Part shown: piece by piece, positions 9,876 to 20,453 of the stretch
How positions within the stretch are numbered: the first letter of the stretch is position 1
How the letters are laid out: every line of letters begins with the position of its first letter
Source of the DNA: Edaphobacter aggregans
GTDB taxonomy: Bacteria > Acidobacteriota > Terriglobia > Terriglobales > Acidobacteriaceae
Length of the DNA stretch: 64,000 bases
Direction of reading: 5' to 3'
Assembly (NCBI GenBank): GCA_022736715.1
Contig: DZDJ01000011.1
Location: 16,493-80,492 of the forward strand
Program-made: the position numbers and the translations under genes
Notes under the pieces: model-generated
The model's database searches: none
Seen by the model: only the letters and a program-made list of their open reading frames with translations
Told to the model about the DNA's origin: nothing

Positions 9876-10790
9876 TTAGCGGATGCGCACACCCATGCCA
9901 TTCAGACGGGAGCGGGCCGCCATCGCTTCCGGAGAATTCGGATAGCGCTGGATCAGGCTCCGCAGCTCCTTGATGCCAGCCTCTGTCTGCTTGACGGCGA
10001 TCAGGCTCTGCCCACGGCGTAACTGTGCGGATGGGATTTTGTTGTTGCCCGGGTAGCCAGAAAGCACCTTGTTGTAGTTCTTGATGGCGTCCACGTACTT
10101 GTGGGCCTTGAACTGGATTTCGCCCAGATAGAAGTAAGCATTGCCGGAGAGGTTGTTGTCCGGATAGTACTTGATCACATCGCCGAATTCCGAGGCGGCC
10201 AGTGTGATATTGCCGGCGTTGTAGTCCCCATAGGCTGTTTGGTAGAGCTGTTCCACTGGCGGCGCCGCAGGCGCGGGCGGTGCTGACGGGGCCGCATTGT
10301 CGAGTGGAGCACCGGCAGCATTGGGCTGCTGTGCTGTGCCGGCCACGCCACCAGGCTGGGGCAGGTTCTGCTGCACGGCCGCATTAATGGATTGCTGCTG
10401 GTTTTCGATGTCCTGTAGCTGCTTGTTGATCTTGTCCAGCCTTGCCTGCAGCTCGTCGACGGAATCATTGAGAGCCTGAATCTGCCCGGAGACCTGGTCC
10501 AGCTTACCGCTCTGCGCATCCTGCTGCTGCGACATTGTCTTTTGCAGATTTGTCATGCTGGCCGACATGCTGTTGACGTTGTCCGTCGTCTGCTGCAACA
10601 GGCTTTTCAGGACGCCAATCTGTTCCGTATTGGACAGTTGCATCTTCAGCACAGCATCCTGCAACTGCTGCACCTGGGTCTGCAACTGGATGATTTCCTT
10701 GCTGACAGCGAAAGCGCGAGGAGCAGCGCAGAAGACCAGAAGCACAGTTGCGGAGACGAAAATTCCGATGGATTTCTTCATGGTGTGCAC
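9876..10790 (-). CDS. cpoB: Tol-Pal system protein YbgF/CpoB
   Basis: 304 aa; signal peptide, coiled coil, C-terminal TPR 'QLYQTAYGDYNAGNITLAASEFGDVIKYYPDN'; next to pal. Confidence 0.85.
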   Translation of the reverse strand: MHTMKKSIGIFVSATVLLVFCAAPRAFAVSKEIIQLQTQVQQLQDAVLKMQLSNTEQIGVLKSLLQQTTDNVNSMSASMTNLQKTMSQQQDAQSGKLDQVSGQIQALNDSVDELQARLDKINKQLQDIENQQQSINAAVQQNLPQPGGVAGTAQQPNAAGAPLDNAAPSAPPAPAAPPVEQLYQTAYGDYNAGNITLAASEFGDVIKYYPDNNLSGNAYFYLGEIQFKAHKYVDAIKNYNKVLSGYPGNNKIPSAQLRRGQSLIAVKQTEAGIKELRSLIQRYPNSPEAMAARSRLNGMGVRIR

Positions 10791-10945
10791 CCGATGAAAG
10801 ATTTTTAGCTCTGTCTTGTCTTTCGCGGCCGGCCAATGTTGCTCACAGGCAAAGCCAGGACAGATTGGATGCTAAAAGTGTACGGCAGCAATGCCCTGCA
10901 CGGCCAGTGGTGCAAGCGCATTGCTGCCGGTGGAACTGCAACAGT

Positions 10946-11698
10946 TTAGCGGTCCAGCGAGAACTGGTCGCGGCGGTTCTGCTGCCAGCAGCTCTCAGTC
11001 TCTTCCGTGCAGAACTGCTTTTCTTTGCCATAGCTGATGACGCGGATGCGGTTGGCGGCAACGCCTGCGTTCACCAGAGCCGTCTTGGCGGAGTTGGCGC
11101 GGTTTTCGCCCAGGGCCAGGTTGTACTCTGCCGAACCGCGATCATCGCAGTAGCCGCCGATCACGATGCGGACGCCCGGATGCGAGTTCAGGAAGGACGC
11201 CGACTGTTCCAGCGCAGCGCGGGCATCGGGACGGATGTCATAGCTGTCGTAATCGAAGAAGACCGGACGCACATTCTGCTCGAAGATGGTCTCGTCCGTA
11301 TTGTCCGCCGCAGGGGCCGTTGGAACCTCAGGAACGCGAACTGTGACGCGCACATCCGCTTCCGCCGTGCCGCCGTCGCCCTTGGCCACCAGGTGGTAGT
11401 CGGTGGAAGTGGTGGGAGCAACGGTGCGGGTGCCATTGGCGTTCACCGGACCAACGCTGTCGATGCTGACGCTGTCGGCATTGGTGGTGCGCCAGTTGAG
11501 GACAACCGACTGGCCGAGGTCAATGGCGACCGGGTCCGCCGTGATGTTGGCGGTCGGCGCCGGAGCTGCGGCCGGGGTTTCTGCGGGAAGCGGAGCTGCT
11601 GCCTGCTTCTTGTGGCAGCCCGTTACCAAAGCAAGAGATAAGAAAATGGCAGTTGTTGCAAGTGGCTTACGTTGCACGATGGTCATAAATCGGTTCAC
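10946..11698 (-). CDS. pal: Peptidoglycan-associated lipoprotein Pal (OmpA domain)
   Basis: Lipobox 'LVTGC'; 'VFFDYDSYDIRPDARAALEQSASFLNSHPGVRIVIGGYCDDRGSAEYNLALGENRA'. Confidence 0.92.
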   Translation of the reverse strand: MNRFMTIVQRKPLATTAIFLSLALVTGCHKKQAAAPLPAETPAAAPAPTANITADPVAIDLGQSVVLNWRTTNADSVSIDSVGPVNANGTRTVAPTTSTDYHLVAKGDGGTAEADVRVTVRVPEVPTAPAADNTDETIFEQNVRPVFFDYDSYDIRPDARAALEQSASFLNSHPGVRIVIGGYCDDRGSAEYNLALGENRANSAKTALVNAGVAANRIRVISYGKEKQFCTEETESCWQQNRRDQFSLDR

Positions 11699-11778
11699 GG
11701 TCTCCTCCTTGGGGATGACGCGATGACAAGTATTTCACTACAAATATATCGCACTGCGACATGCCTGCCGGGAGCAAA

Positions 11779-13140
11779 TCACTTCCAGCTCCAGTTGGGC
11801 ATGTCGTTGCTGCCGTTCGTCGTCAGACGATGCCTCTGCGTTCCATCCGCAAGCATGGTCCAGATTTGATTGCGGTTGCCAACCTGGTCAGCGTAGACGA
11901 TATGCCGTCCATCGGGAGACCAGGAGGGGAAGTCGCAGCGGCCGGAATCGTGTGTCAACTGGATCCAGCGCTTGGTGGCCACTTCCATCACGTAGATGTC
12001 CTGTCCGCCCGGCGCGCCCGGACCGTATTTGCGGTCCCAGGCAAAGGCGAGGAACTGCCCATTCGGAGACCAGGAGGGCGAGGTTGCGTAGCCGCCATCG
12101 GTCATGCGCTGTACGTTGGTGCCGTCCGCATCCATGATGTAGAGCTGCGGCAGGCCGGTGCGTCCGCTGATCCAGGCAATCTGCGAGTTGGTGCGCGGAT
12201 TCCACACCGGGGAAACATCCGGTCCGCGGAAAGCGGTGATGCGGTGCAGATTGCTGCCATCGGGGTCAAGCGTCCAGATTTCCGGGTCGCCGGTGCGCGA
12301 GGACGAGAAGGCCAGGTGCTGGCCATCGGAAGACCATGCCGGGGAAAGATTCGTGCCGCCAAAGGCTGGAAAGCGCACCATGCGGTGCAGCAGCATGGAG
12401 TACATGCGGATGTTCCAGCCCTCGCGGCCAAGCGAGGCAAAGGCCAGCCGGGAACCGTCCGGCGAGATGCGCGGCGACAGAGAGACCGTGCCAAGATGCG
12501 TAATCTGCTGCTGGTTGGCTCCGTCGTAGTCCATTTCCCAGATTTCTTTGTTGCCGTGCTGCGAAGACACGTAGAAGATCTTGCTTTCTGCAATGCCCGG
12601 AACGCCACCCCCCAGCCGGAAGATGATTTCATCGGCAAACTCGTGCGCAACCTGCCGCGCCATCTGGTCCGTGGCATTTTCGTTGTACTGCTTGCCCAGC
12701 ACCTGCGGAGACTGCGCGTTCCTGGTGTCGTAGACCCAGCCGTTCACCACCATGCGGCCAGCCATCACGCTGAAAGAGCCAAAGGTGACCATGGCGGCAT
12801 TCGACGGCGCGGCGCTCCACTGGCCCACACTCAGCTCTGTTGGTGAGCCGGGAGTGGCATCCGGCGCCATGCTCCTGGACACCATGTCGAAGATGCCGGC
12901 ATTCGACAGGTCATTGTAGAGAACAGAATCGAAGGTGGCCTTTAGCGGCGTGGTCTGCGGATCAGTAGAAACGGGCTTGAAATTGGCAACGGCAATGCGG
13001 ATTTTATCCATGCCGAGGTTGGTGCCGGTGCGTACCCAGTCCTGCGCAAGCGCAGATGCGCTGTACAGAAAGACGGCCGCGGCAGCGGTGGAGACGAGCA
13101 AAAGCTTACGGAAGATTGGTGTCGTGCGGTGCATTCTCAT
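11779..13140 (-). CDS. tolB: Tol-Pal system beta-propeller protein TolB
   Basis: 453 aa; repeated 'SPxxSPDGxxxxFxS' blades; position between tolA-like and pal. Confidence 0.9.
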   Translation of the reverse strand: MRMHRTTPIFRKLLLVSTAAAAVFLYSASALAQDWVRTGTNLGMDKIRIAVANFKPVSTDPQTTPLKATFDSVLYNDLSNAGIFDMVSRSMAPDATPGSPTELSVGQWSAAPSNAAMVTFGSFSVMAGRMVVNGWVYDTRNAQSPQVLGKQYNENATDQMARQVAHEFADEIIFRLGGGVPGIAESKIFYVSSQHGNKEIWEMDYDGANQQQITHLGTVSLSPRISPDGSRLAFASLGREGWNIRMYSMLLHRMVRFPAFGGTNLSPAWSSDGQHLAFSSSRTGDPEIWTLDPDGSNLHRITAFRGPDVSPVWNPRTNSQIAWISGRTGLPQLYIMDADGTNVQRMTDGGYATSPSWSPNGQFLAFAWDRKYGPGAPGGQDIYVMEVATKRWIQLTHDSGRCDFPSWSPDGRHIVYADQVGNRNQIWTMLADGTQRHRLTTNGSNDMPNWSWK

Positions 13141-13180
13141 TACAGTAGACGCTCTCTGTCACGATTTGGTTGGCACTGCG

Positions 13181-14059
13181 TTATTGGTGGGCCACATAAT
13201 CAAAGTAATATTCCACGGTGATATAGCTGCCGTTGTAGCCAGGCGGCAACGGTCCGAAGTTATTCACCCTCTGCACGGCATGGAGGGCAGATATGTCCAG
13301 CGTTGGCGACCCGCTTGGGGTCTCAATGCGGACATTGCTGGGCGTGCCATCGCGGGAAATATCGAAAAGCACGGTGGCTTTGCGGCCGTTGGAGGACTTC
13401 GGGTCCGCCTCGGCCCGTAGCCAGTTCTGTGACACGCGCTGGTTCACCACATTGACATACCAGGAAAAGCGGCTGCCGAAGTCCCCGCTCTTGACGGCCA
13501 TGCTGGATGTGCCATTCTGCGTCTGCACGGTGGACATGGCCACCGGCAGGCCCGCGGCTTCGCCATACGTAGCGCGATCCGGCTTCTGGACGGGCGGCTT
13601 GTACTGCGGCGGTTTCGGGTGCTGTTCCGGGGCGATCTTCTTGGGCGGCTTTTTCTTTTCCGGAATGGGAATCGCGTCCAGCGGCATTTTCTGTGCTGCT
13701 TGCGGCTTGGGCAGCTCAGGTGCCGGGCTGGGCGTCTCCGTTGCCAGCACGTTGTCCGTAGGCGGTTGCGTCTGCGGCAGCGGAATGGCGGAGACCATGG
13801 ATGCCTGAATCGCGCCTTGCGCCATCTGGGCGTCTCCCCACTCGCGTCCATGCCAGCGGAAGACCGCGTAGACCAAAATAAAACCGATGACAGCAAGATG
13901 AAGCAGCACCGAACCGCCAAGGTTGTTGCCGAAGGGGTCGTTCCTGTTCCAGCTGCCTTTCGTCTGCGCCATGCCTGCTTCAGCTTTCCTGTGAAAACTG
14001 CCGGAGCGAGTGCTCCGGACGGGTACAAGTTGTCGATCCTGTGCAGCGCGAAGCCACAC
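13181..14059 (-). CDS. TolA/TonB-type energy transducer
   Basis: 292 aa; single N-terminal TM, Pro-rich middle, TonB_C-like 'ATVLFDISRDGTPSNVRIETPSGSPTLDISALHAVQRVNNFGPLPPGY'. Confidence 0.85.
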   Translation of the reverse strand: MWLRAAQDRQLVPVRSTRSGSFHRKAEAGMAQTKGSWNRNDPFGNNLGGSVLLHLAVIGFILVYAVFRWHGREWGDAQMAQGAIQASMVSAIPLPQTQPPTDNVLATETPSPAPELPKPQAAQKMPLDAIPIPEKKKPPKKIAPEQHPKPPQYKPPVQKPDRATYGEAAGLPVAMSTVQTQNGTSSMAVKSGDFGSRFSWYVNVVNQRVSQNWLRAEADPKSSNGRKATVLFDISRDGTPSNVRIETPSGSPTLDISALHAVQRVNNFGPLPPGYNGSYITVEYYFDYVAHQ

Positions 14060-14065
14060 AAACGG

Positions 14066-14488
14066 CTATTGCGACTGTCTTTCCAGGGGCCGCGTAACAA
14101 TGCTGATGTTGGTAATGCCTGCCTGCTTCACTGCATCCATGACGGAAGCAAATGCGCCAAAGGGGACCTTTTCATCGGCGCGCAGATAAATGACGCGCTG
14201 CGCGTTGTCCTCGTTTCCTGTGCGCAGCAGCGAAGGAAGATCGTTGATGTTCACCTGTTTGTCGCCAATGTAGACGCGCTGCTGCCGGTCAATCGTAACC
14301 ACGGTGCGCTGCTGTGTGACTTCCTTGACGGTCCTGGTCTGTGGCACCGATACGTCAATGCCCGACTGCAGCACCGGAGCCGTGAGCATAAAGATGAGCA
14401 GCAGCACCAGCACCACGTCCACCAGCGGAACAATGTTGATCTCCGCCAGCGAGGTCTGCGTCCGTCCATTTTGCGCTGTAAAAGCCAT
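14066..14488 (-). CDS. tolR: Biopolymer transport protein ExbD/TolR
   Basis: 140 aa; 'AEINIVPLVDVVLVLLLIFMLTAPVLQSGIDVSVPQT'. Confidence 0.92.
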   Translation of the reverse strand: MAFTAQNGRTQTSLAEINIVPLVDVVLVLLLIFMLTAPVLQSGIDVSVPQTRTVKEVTQQRTVVTIDRQQRVYIGDKQVNINDLPSLLRTGNEDNAQRVIYLRADEKVPFGAFASVMDAVKQAGITNISIVTRPLERQSQ

Positions 14489-14511
14489 AATTCTTTCTGA
14501 ACGCTCCGGCG

Positions 14512-15330
14512 TTAGTTGCGAAGACGTGGTTCACGGCGTGGATCGCGGGCTTCCCGCAGGTCCCGTGCTTCATCGTCCATCTGGGCCGCCGTTACGGAAA
14601 GCGCGGCATTTTCAATGGCATTGATCAGCTCACGGGAGAAGTCGTCGGTTTTGGAGGCAAATTCCCGCAGACGGGCGGCAAACTGGTTGTATCCCACCAC
14701 GGCGGGTACGGCCACCAGCAGTCCGGCGGCGGTCGTAATCAGCGCTTCGGAAACGCCAGGCGCTACGGCGCGCAGGGTTGCGGCTCCGGCGGTTCCCAGC
14801 CCGTGAAAGGCATCAATGATGCCCATGGTGGTGCCGAAAAGGCCAACGTAGGTGGCAATGGAGCCGATGGTGGCCAGCGAGGTCATGCGTTGTTCCATGC
14901 CGGTCAGCGCTTCGCTGGAGGCCGTTTGAGCAGCGCGCTCCAGCGCGAGCGGATTGCGCGGCAGGCCCTTGCCGCCGGTCTGGCGCGTGTACTCGGCATA
15001 AATCTCATCGAAGACGGCCACCAGCGGGCTGGGGCGGAACTGTTCGCTGACCGTGGCAATCTCGCTCAGGCGGCTGGCCTTGCGAAAGGCGCGCAGAAAG
15101 CGTGCCCCCTGCCGGCGGGCGCGCTTGAAGCCGGACCACTTCGACAGCATGATGCTCCAGGAGTACAGGCTCAGGAGCAGCAGCAGCCCCAGAACGGCCA
15201 TGGCTACCGGACCGCTGTGATGAATCATCTCCAGCACGGCGCTGCCGCCGCTGGATGGAAGCGCAGCCTGGGTGGAGGCGTCGTCCTGTTGGAACAGGAG
15301 GAAGGTGGCAAGTGCTGTTAAGTGTGTCAT
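14512..15330 (-). CDS. tolQ: MotA/TolQ/ExbB proton channel protein
   Basis: Likely start ATG 15330 (MTHLTAL...); 'LATIGSIATYVGLFGTTMGIIDAFHGLGTAGAATLRAVAPGVSEALITTAAGLLVAVPAVVGYN'. Confidence 0.92.
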   Translation of the reverse strand: MTHLTALATFLLFQQDDASTQAALPSSGGSAVLEMIHHSGPVAMAVLGLLLLLSLYSWSIMLSKWSGFKRARRQGARFLRAFRKASRLSEIATVSEQFRPSPLVAVFDEIYAEYTRQTGGKGLPRNPLALERAAQTASSEALTGMEQRMTSLATIGSIATYVGLFGTTMGIIDAFHGLGTAGAATLRAVAPGVSEALITTAAGLLVAVPAVVGYNQFAARLREFASKTDDFSRELINAIENAALSVTAAQMDDEARDLREARDPRREPRLRN

Positions 15331-15467
15331 CGCGTTCTGCTCTAGTGTATAGACTCGGAAAGCGCTGTCCAAGTTGGTTTCCAGATTCCGGTAATTTTTG
15401 CCGGTGGACTCTTCTGCGTTATGGGACGTGCTATGCTGCGCACTTAAAGGACACTTGAGGCAAGTCA

Positions 15468-17162
15468 ATGCTGCTGGAGCTGCGTGCGGAAAATTATGCT
15501 GTGATTGACCATGCGGTCGCCGTTTTTGGGCCGGGGCTGAACCTTTTGACCGGGGAGACCGGGGCAGGGAAATCCATCCTGATCGACGCCCTGGCGTTGC
15601 TTCTGGGCGACAAAGGCTCGGCCGATGTGGTGCGTCATGGCGCGGAAAAGGCCGTGGTGAGCTGCGTTTTTGAGAGCACGCCCGGCGCGGAAGCGGTTCT
15701 GGAAACCAACGGCATTGACCCGGCCGACGGCGAAATCCTGCTGCGGCGCGAGATCGCGCTCAGTGGTAAGGGGCGTGTCTTCATCAACAATCAACCGGCC
15801 ACGGTGGGGGCCTTGCGGCAGCTTGCCCCGGAACTGGCGCTGGTGCATGCGCAGAGCGAAACCCTGGGTGCTTTTGACCAGGCACAGCAACGGGGCCTGC
15901 TGGACCGCTTTGGCAGCATCGGCACGGATGCGGTTACCGCAGCCTATGCGGCGTGGCAGGCTGTTAAAAATCGCCTGGAAGAGCTGGAACGCGACGAGCA
16001 GGACCGCTTGCGCCTGGCCGACCTTTGGGGCTTCCAGAAGCGGGAGATCGAGCAGGCGCAACTGGCGGCGGAGGATGAAGATGCGGCGCTCGAAACAGAA
16101 AAGCGCGTGCTGGCCAATGCGGAAAAGCTGTACGCGGCTGCGATGAGCGCGCAGGACCTGCTCTATGAATCGGAAACTTCTGCAGAAGCAGCGCTGCTGG
16201 CGGGGTTGAAGCATCTGGAAGATCTGGCCCGCTACGATACAAGGTTCGAGGATGCGGTGCAGACGCTGGCAGCGGCGCGGGCCACCGTGCAGGACATCAG
16301 CGCCACCATGCGCGACTATGCCGAGGGCATCAATGCTTCGCCGGAGCGGCTGGCGGAAATCGAAGACCGGCTGGCAGCGCTCGACCGCCTGAAGCGCAAG
16401 TACGGGCAGACACTGGCAGGGGTGATGGCATACGGGGTTGAAGTTGCTGCAAAGCTGGCCGAGATTGAAAACCGCGACCAGTTGCTGGTGGAGTTGCGCA
16501 AGCAGATGGACAAGGAGGCTGTAGCCTATCGCATAGCAGCAAAAACCGTCACCGAGCTGCGCTCCGCGGCGGCAAAAAAGCTGGAAAAACTGGCCGAATC
16601 GCAGATCAACGACCTGGCCATGAAGGTGCGGTTTGAGGTGCATGTTACGGTGCAGCAGGACCAGGACTACTGGTCGTCGCATGGCTGGGACCATGTGGAA
16701 TATCGCATTGCAACCAATGCCGGAGAACCACTGAAGCCGCTGGATGAGATTGCTTCGGGCGGAGAGATGTCGCGCGTGCTGCTGGCGCTGAAGGTCAGCG
16801 TGGAAGAGGGTGCCAATGCGGGAAGCAAAGGGAAAAAGCGCACCGTGCTGCCGCGCACGCTGGTTTTTGACGAAATTGACATCGGCATTGGCGGCCGGGC
16901 GGCGGAAGCGGTGGGGCAAAAGCTGAAGGCGTTGTCGCGCGCGCAGCAGGTGCTGTGCATTACGCATCTGCCCCAGATTGCCGCTTTTGCCGACCAGCAT
17001 TTTCTGATCGAAAAAACGGAAAAGAGCAGCCGCACCAGGACGACCGTCCGTCAAATGACAGAAAATGAACGCACGGAAGAGGTTGCACGTATGCTGAGTG
17101 GGTCTACCTTGACCGATACCAGCCTGAAGCACGCCGAGCAGATGCTGAAAGCCAGCCGTTGA
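15468..17162 (+). CDS. recN: DNA repair protein RecN
   Basis: 564 aa; 'LLELRAENYAVIDHAVAVFGPGLNLLTGETGAGKSILIDALALLLGDK', 'VFDEIDIGIGGRAAEAVGQKL'. Confidence 0.95.
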   Translation: MLLELRAENYAVIDHAVAVFGPGLNLLTGETGAGKSILIDALALLLGDKGSADVVRHGAEKAVVSCVFESTPGAEAVLETNGIDPADGEILLRREIALSGKGRVFINNQPATVGALRQLAPELALVHAQSETLGAFDQAQQRGLLDRFGSIGTDAVTAAYAAWQAVKNRLEELERDEQDRLRLADLWGFQKREIEQAQLAAEDEDAALETEKRVLANAEKLYAAAMSAQDLLYESETSAEAALLAGLKHLEDLARYDTRFEDAVQTLAAARATVQDISATMRDYAEGINASPERLAEIEDRLAALDRLKRKYGQTLAGVMAYGVEVAAKLAEIENRDQLLVELRKQMDKEAVAYRIAAKTVTELRSAAAKKLEKLAESQINDLAMKVRFEVHVTVQQDQDYWSSHGWDHVEYRIATNAGEPLKPLDEIASGGEMSRVLLALKVSVEEGANAGSKGKKRTVLPRTLVFDEIDIGIGGRAAEAVGQKLKALSRAQQVLCITHLPQIAAFADQHFLIEKTEKSSRTRTTVRQMTENERTEEVARMLSGSTLTDTSLKHAEQMLKASR

Positions 17163-17199
17163 GGCGGAGACACACTCCTGTGGTAAAACTGCACCATAG

Positions 17200-18273
17200 A
17201 TGGTTCATCTTTCCGGTATCCACAGCAGCAAACAAGATATACTGGGAGACGTGAATACCATCGCATCTGAACCAACACTCAACGTCCCAGCCGACAACAC
17301 TGCCGCCACCAGGAAGGTGTTGCTGCTCAAGCCCCGCGGTTTCTGCGCCGGAGTGGTGCGCGCGGTCGATATCGTCAAGATTGCGCTGGAGACATTTGGC
17401 GCTCCGATCTACGTCCGCAAGGAGATTGTTCACAACAGTTACGTGGTGAACGATCTGGCGGAAAAGGGTGCGATTTTCGTCAATGATCTGGACGAAGTTC
17501 CGGAAGGCAGGCGGGTCATCTTTTCCGCCCATGGTGTTTCTCCTGCCGTGCGGGAGCGCGCGAAGGAGCGCAACCTAAAGGTGATTGACGCCACCTGCCC
17601 GCTGGTGACCAAGGTGCACGTGGAAGCGATCAAGTTTGCCCGGCAGGGTTACTCGCTGGTGCTGGTTGGTCATCGCGACCACGATGAGGTGGAAGGCACG
17701 CAGGGGGAAGCTCCGGATGTGACGCAGGTGGTCTCCACGGTGGAAGAAGTGGACCAGTTGCAGGTGCCGGATCCAAACCGCGTTGCCTATCTGACGCAGA
17801 CCACGCTGAGCCTGGACGAAGCGCGCGACATGATCGAAGCGCTCAAGCGCAAGTTCCCCAACATTGTTGGTCCGCATGCGCAGGACATCTGCTACGCCAC
17901 GGAAAATCGCCAGATTGCCGTGAAGAACGTCGCGTACAGTGCGGACCTGGTGCTGGTGGTAGGTTCCAACAATAGTTCGAACTCCAACCGTCTGGTGGAG
18001 GTCTCCCGCAATCTGAATACGGTGGCGTACCTGATTGATAACTCCTCGGCAATCGATGCTGCATGGCTGCAGAATGCAGGCACGGTCGCTGTTACGGCTG
18101 GCGCCTCTGCTCCGGAAATTCTGGTGGAGGAAGTGGTGGCATATCTGAGGGAGAATGGCTTTGGTTCGGTCGAAGAAGTGGAGGTCATGCCGGAAAATGT
18201 ACGGTTTGGCCTGCCTCCGGAGATTGTGCAGGCCATTGCGGCGGCACCGGCGCAAACCTCCGCGACGGTTTAG
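17200..18273 (+). CDS. ispH: 4-hydroxy-3-methylbut-2-enyl diphosphate reductase
   Basis: 357 aa; 'KPRGFCAGVVRAVDIV', 'ATCPLVTKVHVEA', 'TTLS'; start may be further 3'. Confidence 0.94.
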   Translation: MVHLSGIHSSKQDILGDVNTIASEPTLNVPADNTAATRKVLLLKPRGFCAGVVRAVDIVKIALETFGAPIYVRKEIVHNSYVVNDLAEKGAIFVNDLDEVPEGRRVIFSAHGVSPAVRERAKERNLKVIDATCPLVTKVHVEAIKFARQGYSLVLVGHRDHDEVEGTQGEAPDVTQVVSTVEEVDQLQVPDPNRVAYLTQTTLSLDEARDMIEALKRKFPNIVGPHAQDICYATENRQIAVKNVAYSADLVLVVGSNNSSNSNRLVEVSRNLNTVAYLIDNSSAIDAAWLQNAGTVAVTAGASAPEILVEEVVAYLRENGFGSVEEVEVMPENVRFGLPPEIVQAIAAAPAQTSATV

Positions 18274-18397
18274 TGGCAGCGTAGAAGTCATAGCGATTGA
18301 CTGCATCAATTCCTTGATGGGCAGAGTCTAAAACATTGTTCGATCAAGAGAGTTTTTCAGAAGAGTTTTGAGCTTTATTTTGAGCGCTGATCTAAAC

Positions 18398-20419
18398 ATG
18401 GATATACCAAAAGGCAACACAAAAACTTTAGCCGGAATTCAGCGGGAAGGGTATCGCGCCAGGCCGCGCTTCGGGCGTCTGGATGAGGGGTTGGATCGTG
18501 TCGAGGAGGGCGTTCTCCGCTCGCGCGAATACATCCTTTCTTTGCAGCACCCCGATGGCTACTGGTGTAGCGAGCTGGAAGCCGATCCCATGCTGGAAGC
18601 CGACTACATTTTTGGGCACCTGTTTCTGGGAACTGGCGACCCGGAGAGGCTGCGGCGCGCTTTGAATGAGATTATGCGCTATCAGAACGAAGATGGTGGC
18701 TGGAGCATTTATCCTGGCGGGCCGTCGAACATCAGCCTGTCAGTGAAGTGCTACTTCGCCTGCAAACTGATGGGCTGGTCCAGGGACGAGCCGTCGCTGG
18801 TGAAGGCGCGGGGGTGGATTCTGGCCAATGGTGGCGTGACGGCGTGCAACACTTTTACCAAAATTTACCTCTGCGTTATGGGGCAGTATGACTATGATGC
18901 GGTTCCGGCCATTCCTCCGGAGATCGTGCTGTTTCCGAATTGGTTTTACTTCAATCTGTATGAGATTTCTTCGTGGTCGCGCGGCATGCTGGTGCCGTTG
19001 TCGATTGCATATGCGAAGAAGCCCTTCAAGAAAATTCCAGCCGGGCAGGGCATTGATGAGCTGTTTGTGGGCGGACGTGAAAGCGCCAACCTGCATTTGC
19101 ACTGGAACAAGCAGAAGATCTTCAGCTGGCGGAATTTTTTCCTGTTCTGCGACCGTATGACGCATTGGTTTGAGCGGATTCACATTCGGCCGCTGCGCAA
19201 GATCGCGCTGAAGAAGGCAGAAAAGTGGATGGTGGCGCGCTTTGAAAAGTCTGATGGTCTGGCGGCAATCTTCCCGGCCATTCTGAATTCCATCATTGCT
19301 TTGCGGTGTCTTGGCTATTCGGTGGACGATCCGCAGGTGATCCGCGCGATGGATGAATTCGAGCGGCTGGGCATTGATGCGCCGCATGGTACGCCGGATT
19401 ATCCAGTGCCCACATTCCGCATGCAGCCCTGTGTTTCTCCGGTGTGGGACACGGCGCAGGCGCTATTTGCCCTGGGCGAGGCGGGCGTTTCTGCCGATGA
19501 TCCGCGCATGATCCAGGCTGCCGACTGGATGTTGACGAAGGAAGTGCGCGACAAGGGTGACTGGGCAGTGAAGGCGCCGAATACGGAGCCGGGCGGCTGG
19601 TACTTCGAATTCAACAACGAGTTTTACCCGGACGTGGATGATTCGGCGATGGTGCTGCTGGCACTCAACAAGGTGAATAGCCCGCGGGAGCGCTACCAGT
19701 ATGAGTCGGCACAGCGGGCCATTGCATGGATTTTTGCCATGCAGTGCAAAAATGGCGGATGGGCCAGCTTCGATAAAGACAACACGAAGATGATCTTCCA
19801 GTACATCCCGTTTGCCGACCACAATGCAATGCTGGATCCGCCGACGGTGGACATTACCGGCCGCGTGCTGGAGATGCTGGCGAACTACGGCTACACGCGC
19901 AAGGACAAGCGTGTGGAAAAGGCCATCCAGTTCATCTACAAGGAGCAGGAAGCGGATGGGAGCTGGTTTGGCCGCTGGGGTGTGAATTATCTGTATGGCA
20001 CGTTCCTGGTGCTGCGTGGGCTGGAGGCCATGGGCGTGGACAACCATGAGCCGCAGGTGCAGCAGGCTGCCGAGTGGATTCGCATGGTGCAGAACCCGGA
20101 TGGTGGATGGGGCGAAAGCTGTGAAAGCTATGACGATCCCATTACGCGCGGTGTTGGCGTGAGCACACCATCGCAGACGGCCTGGGCATTGCTGGGGCTG
20201 CTGGCTGCCGGCGACACGCGCAGCGACTCCGTAGCCAAGGGCATTCGCTGGCTGCTGGACAATCAGAATGAAGACGGCTCATGGAGTGAAACGCAGTATA
20301 CGGGAACGGGTTTCCCGCGCGTGTTCTATCTGGGCTATCAGTATTACCGGTATTACTTCCCGCTGGTGGCGCTTACGACGTACAAGCGCGCCATGGAAGC
20401 GGAAAATCAGGCTGCCTGA
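18398..20419 (+). CDS. shc: Squalene-hopene cyclase
   Basis: Likely start ATG 18398; DxDD motif 'DVDDSAMVLLAL', multiple QW motifs ('QNEDGSWSE', 'QNPDGGWGE'). Confidence 0.96.
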   Translation: MDIPKGNTKTLAGIQREGYRARPRFGRLDEGLDRVEEGVLRSREYILSLQHPDGYWCSELEADPMLEADYIFGHLFLGTGDPERLRRALNEIMRYQNEDGGWSIYPGGPSNISLSVKCYFACKLMGWSRDEPSLVKARGWILANGGVTACNTFTKIYLCVMGQYDYDAVPAIPPEIVLFPNWFYFNLYEISSWSRGMLVPLSIAYAKKPFKKIPAGQGIDELFVGGRESANLHLHWNKQKIFSWRNFFLFCDRMTHWFERIHIRPLRKIALKKAEKWMVARFEKSDGLAAIFPAILNSIIALRCLGYSVDDPQVIRAMDEFERLGIDAPHGTPDYPVPTFRMQPCVSPVWDTAQALFALGEAGVSADDPRMIQAADWMLTKEVRDKGDWAVKAPNTEPGGWYFEFNNEFYPDVDDSAMVLLALNKVNSPRERYQYESAQRAIAWIFAMQCKNGGWASFDKDNTKMIFQYIPFADHNAMLDPPTVDITGRVLEMLANYGYTRKDKRVEKAIQFIYKEQEADGSWFGRWGVNYLYGTFLVLRGLEAMGVDNHEPQVQQAAEWIRMVQNPDGGWGESCESYDDPITRGVGVSTPSQTAWALLGLLAAGDTRSDSVAKGIRWLLDNQNEDGSWSETQYTGTGFPRVFYLGYQYYRYYFPLVALTTYKRAMEAENQAA

Positions 20420-20453
20420 GCGGCAGCAGAAGAAGTTTCTGGAGGAGACGCGG

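Noticed and set aside
15465-17132. 555-aa minus-strand ORF opposite recN
   Set aside because: Long antisense ORF caused by high GC; composition (Gln/His/Arg-rich) is non-protein-like and recN on the plus strand is unambiguous.
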